Below, piece after piece: positions 53,767-62,880 of a stretch of DNA of 64,000 bases. The translations under genes and the position numbers were made by a program. The notes beneath the pieces were generated by a model, which worked only from the letters and a program-made list of their open reading frames with translations, was not told the origin of the DNA and ran no database searches. This DNA is from an uncultured Tateyamaria sp. Lineage in GTDB: Bacteria; Pseudomonadota; Alphaproteobacteria; Rhodobacterales; Rhodobacteraceae. The stretch covers positions 124,001 through 188,000 of the forward strand of contig NZ_CANNDN010000002.1 of NCBI RefSeq assembly GCF_947503465.1. Reading direction: 5' to 3'. The number at the start of each line of letters is the position of its first letter. Position 1 is the stretch's first letter.

Positions 53767-54873
53767 ATGAGCATCTTCGACTTCCTTTCGGGCCAGTTTA
53801 TCGACGTCATCCATTGGGTCGACGACAGTCGTGACACCATGGTCTGGCGGTTCGAACGCGAGGGTCACGAGATCAAATACGGTGCCAAGCTGACCGTGCG
53901 CGAAGGGCAGGCTGCGGTCTTTGTGCACGAAGGGCAGCTGGCGGATGTCTTCACCCCCGGTCTTTACATGCTCGAGACCAACAACATGCCGATCATGACG
54001 ACGTTGCAGCACTGGGATCACGGGTTCAAAAGCCCCTTCAAATCCGAAGTCTATTTCGTCAACACGACCCGTTTCAACGATCTGAAATGGGGCACCAAGA
54101 ACCCGATCATCTGCCGCGACCCCGAGTTTGGCCCTGTGCGCCTGCGTGCATTTGGCACGTATTCCGTCAAGGTTGCCGACCCCGCGCGCTTTCTGGTCGA
54201 GATTGTCGGCACCGATGGTGAATTCACGATGGACGAGATCAGCTTTCAGATCCGCAACGTGATCGTGCAGGAAATGTCGCGCAGCCTTGCCAAATCGGGC
54301 ATTCCGGTTCTGGACATGGCGGCCAACACGCGCGAGTTGGGCCAACTGGTCGCCAAGGAAATCAGCGCACAGATTGCAGAGTACGGCCTGACCCTGCCCG
54401 AGCTGTATATCGAAAACATCTCGCTGCCGCCTGCGGTCGAAGCAGTGATGGACAAACGGTCGTCCATGGGTGTCATCGGCAACCTGAACGAATACATGCA
54501 GTTTCAGGCCGCCGAGGCGCTTGGGCGCGATGGCGGCGACGCGTCGGGTGCGATGCAAGCGGGGCTTGGCGCGGCGATGGGAATGCAGATGGGCCAGATG
54601 GCCGCGTCCGGCCCCTGGGGGGCGCAACCGGCGCGCGGCGGTGCCACGCCGCCTCCGCCACCTGTCGAACATGTCTGGCACGTGGCCGAGAATGGCGAAA
54701 CAAAGGGTCCGTTTTCCAAGGCGCAACTGGGCCGCATGGCCGCGGCGGGCGAACTTATGCGCGAAAGCTATGTCTGGACGGCGGGTCAGGATGGCTGGAT
54801 GAAAGCCGAAGACGTGACGGAACTGGCGCAGCTGTTCACCATCATGCCGCCGCCCCCGCCGCCCGGGATTTAA
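53767..54873 (+). CDS. SPFH (band 7-like) protein with C-terminal GYF_2 domain
   Basis: 368 residues. The SPFH/virion-core-like part (about 20-285) begins VIHWVDDSRDTMVWRFEREGHEIKYGAKLTVREGQAAVFVHEGQ, as in Bacillus YdjI. After a G/M/Q-rich linker (about 290-315) and a proline run comes a GYF_2 domain, VWHVAENGETKGPFSKAQLGRMAAAGELMRESYVWTAGQDGW, expected to bind proline-rich tails of membrane proteins. A zinc-ribbon membrane protein follows three genes downstream. In Bacillus, the related YdjI and YdjG recruit PspA to damaged membrane, so an envelope-stress role is a reasonable inference. Confidence 0.92.
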   Translation: MSIFDFLSGQFIDVIHWVDDSRDTMVWRFEREGHEIKYGAKLTVREGQAAVFVHEGQLADVFTPGLYMLETNNMPIMTTLQHWDHGFKSPFKSEVYFVNTTRFNDLKWGTKNPIICRDPEFGPVRLRAFGTYSVKVADPARFLVEIVGTDGEFTMDEISFQIRNVIVQEMSRSLAKSGIPVLDMAANTRELGQLVAKEISAQIAEYGLTLPELYIENISLPPAVEAVMDKRSSMGVIGNLNEYMQFQAAEALGRDGGDASGAMQAGLGAAMGMQMGQMAASGPWGAQPARGGATPPPPPVEHVWHVAENGETKGPFSKAQLGRMAAAGELMRESYVWTAGQDGWMKAEDVTELAQLFTIMPPPPPPGI

Positions 54874-54957
54874 GGCCCGCAGGTTCCCAAGCCGCGTGAT
54901 ACTGCGCGCCTTGGCACCTGAATTGACCGCGTGGCGAACGTTCTTTACCGTCTCGGT

Positions 54958-56028
54958 ATGGCGAAGGACTACTCTCTGACCGGCGAAACCGGGCGCCGTG
55001 CCGTCGAACAGGGCGCGGCCAATCCGCAGTGGTTTCGGCCCGAAGTTGACCCCGCCGACATACGTTCCTTGATGCAGAAATCCGACGCGATCGCGTTGCG
55101 TGACACATTGATTTGGCTTGGCGCGATGATCCTGTGCGCTTGTGTCGGAATAGCGCTGTGGCCTTCTTGGTGGTCCGCGCCCTTCTGGTTGATTTACGGT
55201 GTGCTGTATGGATCCGGTGGGGATGCAAGATGGCACGAGTGCGGGCACAAGACCGCCTTCAAAACCGCCTGGATGAACAATGTCGTCTATCACATCGCCT
55301 GCTTCATGATGATGCGCAATCCGGTTGTCTGGCGCGCAAGCCATGTCCGGCATCATACGGATACGATTGTTGTCGGCCGCGACCCTGAAATCGTCGCGAT
55401 GCGCCCGCCCGACCTTGGACGGATTGCGCTGAATTTCTTTGGCTTGATCGATGTCTGCAAGGCGGTCTTGCGGATGTGCTTGCATGCCTCGGGACGCGTT
55501 GACCCGCAAGAAGCACGCTATGTCAGCCCAAAGGATCATCCAAAAATCTTCCGTATCGCGCGCATTTGGCTTGCGATCTATGCCTGTACGCTTGCGGTTG
55601 CGTTGCTGTCGGGGTCGATCCTGCCGTTGATGGTCATCGGCCTGCCCCGGCTATATGGGGCGTGGCACCATGTCTTGACAGGGCTGTTGCAGCATCTGGG
55701 GCTGGCCGAGAACGTCACCGATCATCGGTTGAACACGCGAACGGTCATGATGAACCCGTTCAGTCGCTTCATCTATCTGAACATGAATTACCACCTGGAG
55801 CATCACATGTTCACAATGGTGCCCTATTACAACCTGCCCAGGCTGCATGCCTTGATCCGGCACGATTTGCCCCATCCGGAGCCTTCCATGCTTGCCGCCT
55901 ACAAACGGCTGATCCCCGTCTTGATACGACAATTGACCAACAACGATGCCGTGATCGTGCCGGACCTGCCAAAAGGTGCGGCGCCGTACCGCCCGGAGGT
56001 CGAAATGCTGCGCCCCCACGCCATGTGA
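54958..56028 (+). CDS. Fatty acid desaturase
   Basis: 356 residues from the ATG at 54958. The three histidine boxes of membrane desaturases are complete: HECGH (93-97), HVRHH (129-133) and HLEHH (279-283), so a di-iron site is expected. Four or more transmembrane segments flank them. It would introduce a double bond or hydroxyl into a lipid acyl chain at the inner membrane and needs electrons from a ferredoxin or cytochrome. The two b-type cytochrome-like genes just downstream are candidates. Inserted between SPFH and zinc-ribbon genes. Confidence 0.93.
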   Translation: MAKDYSLTGETGRRAVEQGAANPQWFRPEVDPADIRSLMQKSDAIALRDTLIWLGAMILCACVGIALWPSWWSAPFWLIYGVLYGSGGDARWHECGHKTAFKTAWMNNVVYHIACFMMMRNPVVWRASHVRHHTDTIVVGRDPEIVAMRPPDLGRIALNFFGLIDVCKAVLRMCLHASGRVDPQEARYVSPKDHPKIFRIARIWLAIYACTLAVALLSGSILPLMVIGLPRLYGAWHHVLTGLLQHLGLAENVTDHRLNTRTVMMNPFSRFIYLNMNYHLEHHMFTMVPYYNLPRLHALIRHDLPHPEPSMLAAYKRLIPVLIRQLTNNDAVIVPDLPKGAAPYRPEVEMLRPHAM

Positions 56029-56064
56029 TGGATCTGCATTGATCACGTACACCTGAAGAAGCGC

Positions 56065-56619
56065 ATGACACGCACCCGCAAGATGCAACTCCCGACCCGA
56101 CGCACGACCCTGAAATGGTTGCACTGGACGATTGTGCCGCTGTTCATCTGGTTCCTGCTGGTGCAACCGGATGATGTAACACCCTTTGGCCCCCGCGCCT
56201 TTCAGGCGCATTCGATCCTCGCGCTGATTTTCGTGTCGCTTAGCCTGGCGTGGTTTGCGGACCTGTTGCGCCGTGGATTGGCCAGCCGCCCCGGACCGAA
56301 ACTGCGCGGATGGATGCGGCACATGCACAGGTGGTTGCATCTGGTTCTGATCTGGGGGCTTTTTCTGGTGGCCCTGACCGGGTTTCTGCTCGGTCTGACC
56401 TCTGCCACCTTGCTGAAGGCCGGTGGGTTCCTACCCATCGCACCGCCCATGGGCTGGCACGCGGCCAACCAGTTGGTGGGTCAGTTCCACATCATCGAGT
56501 TCTACGCACTGGGCGGTGTGGTCGCCGTGCATGCCGGATTTCACATCTGGCGCCATGTCAGGCTCAGGGACAATGCGCTGCGGATTATGGCACCCAGGAA
56601 ACTGCACCGTTTTCTGTGA
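56065..56619 (+). CDS. Cytochrome b561-like membrane protein (first of a tandem pair)
   Basis: 184 residues, four helices. Histidines positioned for haem: LHW (helix 1), QAHSI (helix 2), MHRWLHL (helix 3) and VHAGFHIWRH (helix 4). The tail RDNALRIMAPRKLHRFL follows. It resembles short diheme cytochrome b561 proteins that move electrons across the inner membrane. It begins 37 bp after the desaturase stop, so it may supply electrons to that enzyme. The next gene is a diverged duplicate. Confidence 0.8.
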   Translation: MTRTRKMQLPTRRTTLKWLHWTIVPLFIWFLLVQPDDVTPFGPRAFQAHSILALIFVSLSLAWFADLLRRGLASRPGPKLRGWMRHMHRWLHLVLIWGLFLVALTGFLLGLTSATLLKAGGFLPIAPPMGWHAANQLVGQFHIIEFYALGGVVAVHAGFHIWRHVRLRDNALRIMAPRKLHRFL

Positions 56620-56733
56620 CCGCTTTCGAGGCGCCGGGGCAAAATTTGCAAGGGTCGCCCTGCTTTGCAGGTAGCCAAGGGTTCGCGAGGCAACTACGCT
56701 GCGGATGCCGAATTCGCACGAAGCCGAGCCCAT

Positions 56734-57153
56734 ATGCGCCGCACTGCCACGATCACAATGCATTGGACGACATTTGTCACCTTGGTCCTGCTTGTCGCCG
56801 GTGGACCGATCCCAATCATCGCCTGGGTCTTTGCGCTGTCGGGGATGGCCCTGTGTGGTCTGGCCGCTGTCCGGGGTCTGATGAACGGGCCGGGTCCCAA
56901 GCTTGAAGGGGTGTTGCGCCGGGCCCATCCATGGCTGAGCCGAGGGATGTATGTTGCTTTGGCCCTTGTCGCAGGTGGGACGGCCTGGCGCCTGGCTGGG
57001 GGTGCGTGGGCTGGTCCACCGATGACGGACCTTTACTTTTACCTCATGGCTGCATCCGCTTTGCACGCCATTTTTCATCTTTGGCGGCATACCGCGCTGG
57101 GTGATGGCGCGCTGCGCCGGATGACACCGACATCGATGCACAATCTGCTATGA
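56734..57153 (+). CDS. Cytochrome b561-like membrane protein (second of a tandem pair)
   Basis: 139 residues from the ATG at 56734. Shares with the preceding gene the elements HWT in helix 1, GPGPKL...H-x-WL between helices 2 and 3, the helix-4 motif FHLWRH and the tail GDGALRRMTPTSMHNLL. It is shorter and has lost part of the helix-2 and helix-3 histidines, so it may bind one haem or act as a partner subunit. It overlaps the next gene by 4 nt (ATGA). Confidence 0.75.
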   Translation: MRRTATITMHWTTFVTLVLLVAGGPIPIIAWVFALSGMALCGLAAVRGLMNGPGPKLEGVLRRAHPWLSRGMYVALALVAGGTAWRLAGGAWAGPPMTDLYFYLMAASALHAIFHLWRHTALGDGALRRMTPTSMHNLL

Positions 57154-58274
57154 CCGACCTGCCTGATCTGTCCCGCGGGCCCGCCGCCCTGTCCGATCAT
57201 CGGTTTCCCTGCGACAATTGCGGGGCTGATTTTCGGTTTGATCCCGGCCACGGTCAGCTCGTGTGTGACCATTGCGGCAACACGGCGTCGATGGATGCAG
57301 AGCGTCCCGCCAAGGTGGCACCGATTGCCGAACTCGACTACCGCGCCGCCCTGACAGCCAACCTGCCCGAAGCCGAGATCGAGGAAACCCGGGTTTCCAG
57401 ATGCCCCAATTGCGCCGCACAGGTCGAGTTTGACGCCGACATTCACGCCACCGAATGCCCGTTCTGCGCCACGCCGGTGGTGACCGATACAGGCGCGCAC
57501 CGTCATATCAAGCCGCGCGGTGTGCTGCCCTTTGCCCTAAGCGAGGCGCAAGCCCGCAAGGCCATGACCGACTGGCTGGGCCGCCTGTGGTTCGCGCCGA
57601 ACGGGCTGCAGGACTATGCCCGCAAGGGTCGGGCGATGCAGGGCATTTATGTCCCCTACTGGACCTTCGATGCCGATACCCGCAGCGCATATACGGGCGA
57701 GCGCGGAACAGTCTATTACGAGACGCGGACCATCATGCGCGATGGCAAACAACAGCAGGTGCGCGTGGCAAAGATCCGGTGGCAACGGGCACGTGGCAAG
57801 GTTGCGCGGTTTTTCGATGATGTGCTGGTGCTGGCCTCGACATCGCTGCCCAAGCGGTTCACCGACGCGTTGGAGCCCTGGGATCTGAGCGCGATGGAAC
57901 CGTATGCACCCGAATTCCTGGCCGGGTTCCGGGCCGAAGGGTATGCTGTCGAGCTTGAAGAAGGGTTTGAAGAGGCGCGCGCGCATATGGACCGGGTGAT
58001 CGCCCGCGACATCAAGTTCGATATCGGCGGGGACCGGCAACGCATCCACTCGGTCGACACCAAGCTGGGCAAGATCACCTTCAAGCACGTGCTTCTGCCT
58101 GTCTGGCTGGCCGCATACAAGTATCGCGGCGAGACCTACCGCTTTGTCGTCAATGGCCGAACTGGCCGCGTTCAGGGCGAGCGTCCCTGGTCCACCGGCA
58201 AGATCGTGGTCGCCGTGCTGATCGGGGTGTTGCTTGCCGGTGCCATCGGCTTTGCCATGGCCGTGCAGCAATGA
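57150..58274 (+). CDS. Zinc-ribbon membrane protein (TFIIB-type zinc ribbon, YdjG-like)
   Basis: 374 residues. Two N-terminal zinc ribbons: CDNCGADFRFDPGHGQLVCDHCG (about 21-43) and CPNCAAQVEFDADIHATECPFC (about 85-106), then a beta-rich middle (GIYVPYWTFDADTRSAYTGERG), and a single C-terminal helix (IVVAVLIGVLLAGAIGFAMAV). It is sometimes annotated as primosomal protein N' or helicase, without any such domain. In Bacillus the related YdjG works with SPFH protein YdjI in envelope stress. The same pairing here supports that role. Confidence 0.85.
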   Translation: MTDLPDLSRGPAALSDHRFPCDNCGADFRFDPGHGQLVCDHCGNTASMDAERPAKVAPIAELDYRAALTANLPEAEIEETRVSRCPNCAAQVEFDADIHATECPFCATPVVTDTGAHRHIKPRGVLPFALSEAQARKAMTDWLGRLWFAPNGLQDYARKGRAMQGIYVPYWTFDADTRSAYTGERGTVYYETRTIMRDGKQQQVRVAKIRWQRARGKVARFFDDVLVLASTSLPKRFTDALEPWDLSAMEPYAPEFLAGFRAEGYAVELEEGFEEARAHMDRVIARDIKFDIGGDRQRIHSVDTKLGKITFKHVLLPVWLAAYKYRGETYRFVVNGRTGRVQGERPWSTGKIVVAVLIGVLLAGAIGFAMAVQQ

Positions 58275-58942
58275 CGGAATACGAGACGCTGGACGCCGTT
58301 CTGTCGCGCCGCTTTTCCTGCCGCGCCTTTACCGCGGACCCCGTGCCACGTGATCAGATCCGGAAGATCATCGCCGCCGCCCGAAAGGTGCCCAGTTGGT
58401 GCAACGCGCAGCCGTGGCAGGTGATCATCACGCGCGGTCAAGCCACTGACAGGTTCCGCGACGCAGTCTACGACGCCGCCCTGTCTACCGCCCCAAATCC
58501 CGACATGCGCTGGCCCGACAGCTATCCAGGTGTCTATGGCGACAGGCGTCGCGCTTGCGGTTTCCAGTTGTATGATGCCGTGGGCATTGAAAAGGGCGAC
58601 CGGGCCGCATCCGCCCGGCAGATGATGGAAAACTACCGTCTGTTTGGTGCCCCCCATGTGGCCATTGTCACCAGCCCTTCGGCGCTCGGGCCATATGGCG
58701 CGATGGATACGGGTGGATTTGTCACGGCATTTTGCCTTGCGGCCCAAGCCCTTGGGATTGCGACGATCCCGCAGGCGGCCATCGCGGCGCAGGCCCCGTT
58801 CGTCCGCAGCCATTTCGGCATCCCAGACGACCGCCAGATCCTGTGTGCCATCTCGTTTGGCTATGCGGATCCGGATCATGCCGCAAACGGGTTTCGCACC
58901 ACCCGAGCGGACGTGGACGACATCGTGGAGTGGTGCGATTGA
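58271..58942 (+). CDS. Nitroreductase-family flavoprotein
   Basis: 223 residues, FMN-dependent nitroreductase fold: [42 protein letters not shown], then [46 protein letters not shown]. The FMN-binding RxxSCRxF pattern and the C-terminal arginine loop are present. Substrate unknown. It overlaps the preceding zinc-ribbon gene by 4 nt (ATGA) and the following dtd start by 4 nt, so all are one transcript. Confidence 0.9.
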   Translation: MTEYETLDAVLSRRFSCRAFTADPVPRDQIRKIIAAARKVPSWCNAQPWQVIITRGQATDRFRDAVYDAALSTAPNPDMRWPDSYPGVYGDRRRACGFQLYDAVGIEKGDRAASARQMMENYRLFGAPHVAIVTSPSALGPYGAMDTGGFVTAFCLAAQALGIATIPQAAIAAQAPFVRSHFGIPDDRQILCAISFGYADPDHAANGFRTTRADVDDIVEWCD

Positions 58943-59382
58943 GGGCGCTTTTGCAGCGGGTGTCCGACGCGTCTGTGACTGTCAACGGCACGGTTGTGGG
59001 GCGGTGTGATGCAGGCCTTTTGATCCTCGTTTGCAGCATGCCGGGTGACACGAATGACACGGCACAGGCTCTTGCGGCCAAGATCTCGAAACTGCGGCTG
59101 TTCAAGGATGATGCGGGCAAGATGAACCTGTCGATCCTGCAAACCGGTGGCAGCGCGCTGGTGGTCAGCCAGTTCACTCTGGCCGCAGACACGTCACGCG
59201 GCAACCGGCCCGGCTTTTCCGGCGCAGCCAAACCGGATGAAGCGGAAGCGCTTTATCTCCAATTCGCCGACGCCCTGCGCAACCTGAACATCCCGACCGA
59301 AACGGGACAATTCGGCGCTGACATGGCTGTAAGCCTCACGAACGACGGCCCCGTCACAATCTGGCTGGACACCGATATCTGA
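58939..59382 (+). CDS. dtd: D-aminoacyl-tRNA deacylase
   Basis: 147 residues from the TTG at 58939 (TTGA overlap with the nitroreductase stop), giving the family N-terminus [17 protein letters not shown]. It removes D-amino acids and glycine from mischarged tRNA. The catalytic-site motif [17 protein letters not shown] and the cross-subunit Gly-cisPro motif GPVTIWLDT near the C-terminus are intact. Homodimer in the cytoplasm. Last gene of the long rightward run. Confidence 0.94.
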   Translation: MRALLQRVSDASVTVNGTVVGRCDAGLLILVCSMPGDTNDTAQALAAKISKLRLFKDDAGKMNLSILQTGGSALVVSQFTLAADTSRGNRPGFSGAAKPDEAEALYLQFADALRNLNIPTETGQFGADMAVSLTNDGPVTIWLDTDI

Positions 59383-59467
59383 CCTTTGTCTTGATAAGCC
59401 CGACGCCAAGACGCCTTGGGGCCGGTGGGTGGGCGAATTGGCAAAGCCAAGAGTGCACCCAACGGGC

Positions 59468-60649
59468 TCAGGGCTCGCGAAACGCCTGCCGCGATTTGTA
59501 GAGCGGTTTCATCAGATACTGCATCACCGTCTTCGAGCCGGTGTGCAGTTCGACCTCTGCCTGCATGCCGGGCCGGATTGAAATGGACCGCTGGCGCTCG
59601 GTCAACGCCGACATGTCCACACGCACCGTCACCTTGTAATGCGCTTCGCTGTCGGGCTTGCGCTCGTCCTTGAACGTGTCGGCAGAGATCAGGCGGACTT
59701 CGCCCTTCAGCGCGCCGTAGATGGTGTAGTCATACGCACTGAGCTTCACGCTTGCCTCTTGGCCCGGACGCACGCCCGCGATGTCCTTGGGGGCCACGCG
59801 CGCTTCGACAAACAGTTCTTCGTCCAGGGGAATGATCTGCAAGATCTCTTCACCCGGCCGCACCACCCCGCCAATGGTCGTCACGCTGAGGTTGTTGACG
59901 ATGCCGCGCATGGGGCTGACCAGGACAGTCCGGTTCAATTGGTCCTGCGCGGCCTTGTAGGTCTGGCGCAGCGTGCCCAGTTCCTTGAGCGTATCGGAAT
60001 AGGTCTGTGCCCGTTCGAGTTCGGTCTGCGTGATGATTTCATCCAGCTTGATCCGGGCATCCGCATGGGCCTTGCGCGCGCGGGTGACCTCGATCAGTGC
60101 CACGATGTTGCGCTCAAGAAGGTCCTCAAGCAGCGCGCGCTCTTTGGCGGCCTGATCTAACACCCGCTGCGCGCCCTCACGGCGGCTCAGGAAATCCGTT
60201 TGACGGGCGTTCAACAAGGCCCTTTCCGAGGCGACCAGCCCCGGCATCTGCCGTTCCAGCCCACCCGGCACGGCAAAGTCGAACTGACCTGCCAATTCGG
60301 CCTCGAGCCGCAACTGGCGCACGGCGAGCGCCGTGATCTGGTCCTGCAGGTCATCCGCCTGCGACTGAAACTGTGTTCCCTGCAAGCGGGCCAGTACGTC
60401 GCCGCGTTCGACAATGTCACCTTCGGCCACGGCAAGTTCTGCCAGGATACCACCTTCGAGGTTCTGAATGATCTGGGGGCGCGAGGACGAGATCATCTCG
60501 CCCGATCCACGCACAATCTCGTCGACCCATGCAAAGGCTGCCCAAAGGATAAAAACAAGCACCGCACCCGCGCTTAACCACACGACAAGCGACGGGCCAT
60601 GCATGTCGCTTTGCAGCTGACCGCTGAGGTTGGTCTGGGCGATGCTCAT
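59468..60649 (-). CDS. HlyD/LapC-type type I secretion adaptor
   Basis: 393 residues. One N-terminal membrane helix (VVWLSAGAVLVFILWAAFAW, about 24-43), followed by a lipoyl half (GILAELAVAEGDIVERGDVLARLQG), a long coiled coil (about 100-255, with KERALLEDLLERN), and the second lipoyl and beta-barrel part (VARVAPKDIAGVRPGQEASVKLSAYDYTIYGALKGEV). It bridges the ABC exporter and TolC. Overlaps the ABC gene by 4 nt. Sequence type is close to adaptors of large-adhesin exporters. Confidence 0.93.
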   Translation of the reverse strand: MSIAQTNLSGQLQSDMHGPSLVVWLSAGAVLVFILWAAFAWVDEIVRGSGEMISSSRPQIIQNLEGGILAELAVAEGDIVERGDVLARLQGTQFQSQADDLQDQITALAVRQLRLEAELAGQFDFAVPGGLERQMPGLVASERALLNARQTDFLSRREGAQRVLDQAAKERALLEDLLERNIVALIEVTRARKAHADARIKLDEIITQTELERAQTYSDTLKELGTLRQTYKAAQDQLNRTVLVSPMRGIVNNLSVTTIGGVVRPGEEILQIIPLDEELFVEARVAPKDIAGVRPGQEASVKLSAYDYTIYGALKGEVRLISADTFKDERKPDSEAHYKVTVRVDMSALTERQRSISIRPGMQAEVELHTGSKTVMQYLMKPLYKSRQAFREP

Positions 60650-62880
60650 GCGATCTTGCCCTTCAATGGAACCGTTTTGCCAAGGTGGTTCAGCACCTCA
60701 TCCCGTGGGCCGTCGACGGTCATGCGCCCGTTTTGCAGGATCAGCGTCCGGTTGGTCAGCGACAGAATCGGCACACGGTGCGTGGCGATGATGGCGGTGC
60801 GGTCTGCCATCCATGTCTCCAAACGGCTGACCAGCGTGCTTTCCAGTGTCTGATCCAGCGCCGCCGTCGGTTCGTCCAGCAAACAGACCTGCGGGTCCTG
60901 CAACCACAGCCGTGCCCAGCCGATGGACTGGCGTTGCCCGATGCTCAGGCCTTGCCCCCCGTCAAGGATTTCAAGGTCGAGGCCCTTGTGGTGGGCCTTG
61001 ACGAACTGCCCCAGCCCGGCAAAATCGAGCGCGGCATAGAGGCGATCATCGTCGCGTTCCAGCAGCGTCAGGTTCAGGTTGTCGCGCAATGTGCCGGAAA
61101 ACAGCCGCACGTCCTGACCGAGATAGCCGATCAGGCGGCGCAGGTCGCGCGGTTCGATCTGGCTCATGTCCGTGCCATCGATCAGCACGCGACCCTTTGT
61201 GGGCGCATAGACCCCCGACAGGATTTTCAGAAGCGACGACTTGCCCGCACCATTGGACCCCAGCACCGCCACGCGTTGACCCGGCATGATCTGCACCGCC
61301 GGAATGTCCAGTGTGGGCGCCCCGTCTTCTTCATATTGAAACTGCACCTCGCGCAGTTCGAAATGGCCCTTCAACGCATCGCGCCGCAGGTAGGTGCGGC
61401 TTTCATCGGTGTCTTGTGGCGCGTCCGCGATGGCATCAAGGCCATCAAGGGCCGCTTTCACATTGCCCCAGCGCGCCATGGTGCCGGCCAGTTGCGTCAA
61501 CGGTGCAAGCGTTCGGGATGTGAGGATGCCCACCGCGATGATCGATCCGACCGTAAATTGCCCGGCAAACACCAGATAAGTGCCCGCGATCACTGCTGCC
61601 ACATACGTCATCTGCTGCATGCCTTGCGACCAGAAGGTCAGGACGGAGGCAAGCCGCCGCTGTTCGGAGGATTTCATCGCGCTGAGCGTCGTCAGTTCCT
61701 GCCAGAGGCGCATCACGCGGTCTTCGGCCCGCTGCGTCTTGACCGTGTCGCGTTCAAAGATCGCCTCGTGCAGCAGACGCGAAGACTTGGCGGACGCGCC
61801 TTGTGTCTCTTGGGTCAGCCGCAGCATCCGCCTTTGCAGGAAGAAGCCGGGAACAACCATCAGAACACCGCCCAGGATCAGAACCCAAACGACGGGACCC
61901 GCAATCGAGGCAACAAGCAACAGGAACACAAAGATGAACGGAATGTCTGCTATCGTGCCGATGGTCGACGCGGTAAAGAATTCTCGCACCGATCCAAATT
62001 CGCGCATTGCCGAAAAGGTCATCGACGGCGACTGTCCCCGCAGATCACTGCGCATGCCCATCACGCGTTGCATCAACAGGGTCAGCACCGACAGTTCGAT
62101 CTGCCGCCCCGCCCCGTCCATCAGGCGCGCGCGCGCGATCTTGATGAAGGCCTCAAGCAGCAGGGCCAGACAGGCGCCCGCGGCCAGCACCCAAAGCGTC
62201 GCTTCGGATTGATGCGGGATCACGCGGTCATAGACCTGCAGGGAAAACAGCGCCACGGCGACGGCCAGCAGGTTCGCGACGAAAGAGCCAAGCGCAACCT
62301 CGGCCAGTGCCTTGCGAAAGCGCGGGAACTGCCCCCAGAACCAATGGTTTTTGACGTTGAAGGTCTTGTGGGTCTCGGCCACGCGGGACAAGGGCGCTTC
62401 GGCCTTGACCAGCAATCCGGCAAAGAAAGGTGTGAATTCCCCGACCGGCACATGCGCGCGGTTGTCCGGGCACGTCTTGTCGAAAATGATCAAATCGTCG
62501 CGGTCCTGGCCAACCACAAGGACGACCTGGCCGCTGGTCATATAGGCCAGAGCGGGCCAATGATCGGATGTCAGCGCAGACACCGTCACCATCTGGGCGT
62601 TCAGGCCTGCGGCGCGCAGGCATTTGGCAATCGTGCCTGCCTCGACCTTGTCGCTGGCGCCGTCCCGCGATTGCAGTTTCAGCGTGTCCAACATGTCCGA
62701 ACGCGCCAAGGATACGCCCAGCAATCCGGCATAGGCCACGGCCACGTCAGCGCGCGCTGTCAGGCGATCCGCGACACGGTTTGCATTGTCCGCTTTCGGC
62801 GTGTCCTTGACAGGCGCAGCCTTGATCTGGGCGCGGTTGCCATTTGTGATGGTCAGGGTAAAGGGCCGCTTTTCGGTCAA
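60646..62880 (-). CDS. Type I secretion ABC transporter, LapB type
   Basis: 744 residues. Domains: a C39-like domain (about 40-185) that lacks the catalytic Cys (so it binds but does not cut the substrate), a six-helix exporter domain (about 195-480), and the ATPase domain (about 510-740) with Walker A GSNGAGKSSLL, signature LSIGQ, Walker B VCLLDEPTAALD and H-loop IATHR. Peptidase-dead N-terminal domains are typical of exporters for RTX proteins and giant adhesins such as LapA. Overlaps both neighbours, so translation is coupled. Confidence 0.94.
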   Translation of the reverse strand: MTEKRPFTLTITNGNRAQIKAAPVKDTPKADNANRVADRLTARADVAVAYAGLLGVSLARSDMLDTLKLQSRDGASDKVEAGTIAKCLRAAGLNAQMVTVSALTSDHWPALAYMTSGQVVLVVGQDRDDLIIFDKTCPDNRAHVPVGEFTPFFAGLLVKAEAPLSRVAETHKTFNVKNHWFWGQFPRFRKALAEVALGSFVANLLAVAVALFSLQVYDRVIPHQSEATLWVLAAGACLALLLEAFIKIARARLMDGAGRQIELSVLTLLMQRVMGMRSDLRGQSPSMTFSAMREFGSVREFFTASTIGTIADIPFIFVFLLLVASIAGPVVWVLILGGVLMVVPGFFLQRRMLRLTQETQGASAKSSRLLHEAIFERDTVKTQRAEDRVMRLWQELTTLSAMKSSEQRRLASVLTFWSQGMQQMTYVAAVIAGTYLVFAGQFTVGSIIAVGILTSRTLAPLTQLAGTMARWGNVKAALDGLDAIADAPQDTDESRTYLRRDALKGHFELREVQFQYEEDGAPTLDIPAVQIMPGQRVAVLGSNGAGKSSLLKILSGVYAPTKGRVLIDGTDMSQIEPRDLRRLIGYLGQDVRLFSGTLRDNLNLTLLERDDDRLYAALDFAGLGQFVKAHHKGLDLEILDGGQGLSIGQRQSIGWARLWLQDPQVCLLDEPTAALDQTLESTLVSRLETWMADRTAIIATHRVPILSLTNRTLILQNGRMTVDGPRDEVLNHLGKTVPLKGKIA

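Noticed and set aside
59383-59467. A terminator between dtd and the HlyD gene
   Set aside because: Only a weak TTGGC/GCCAA stem is present, without a T tract.
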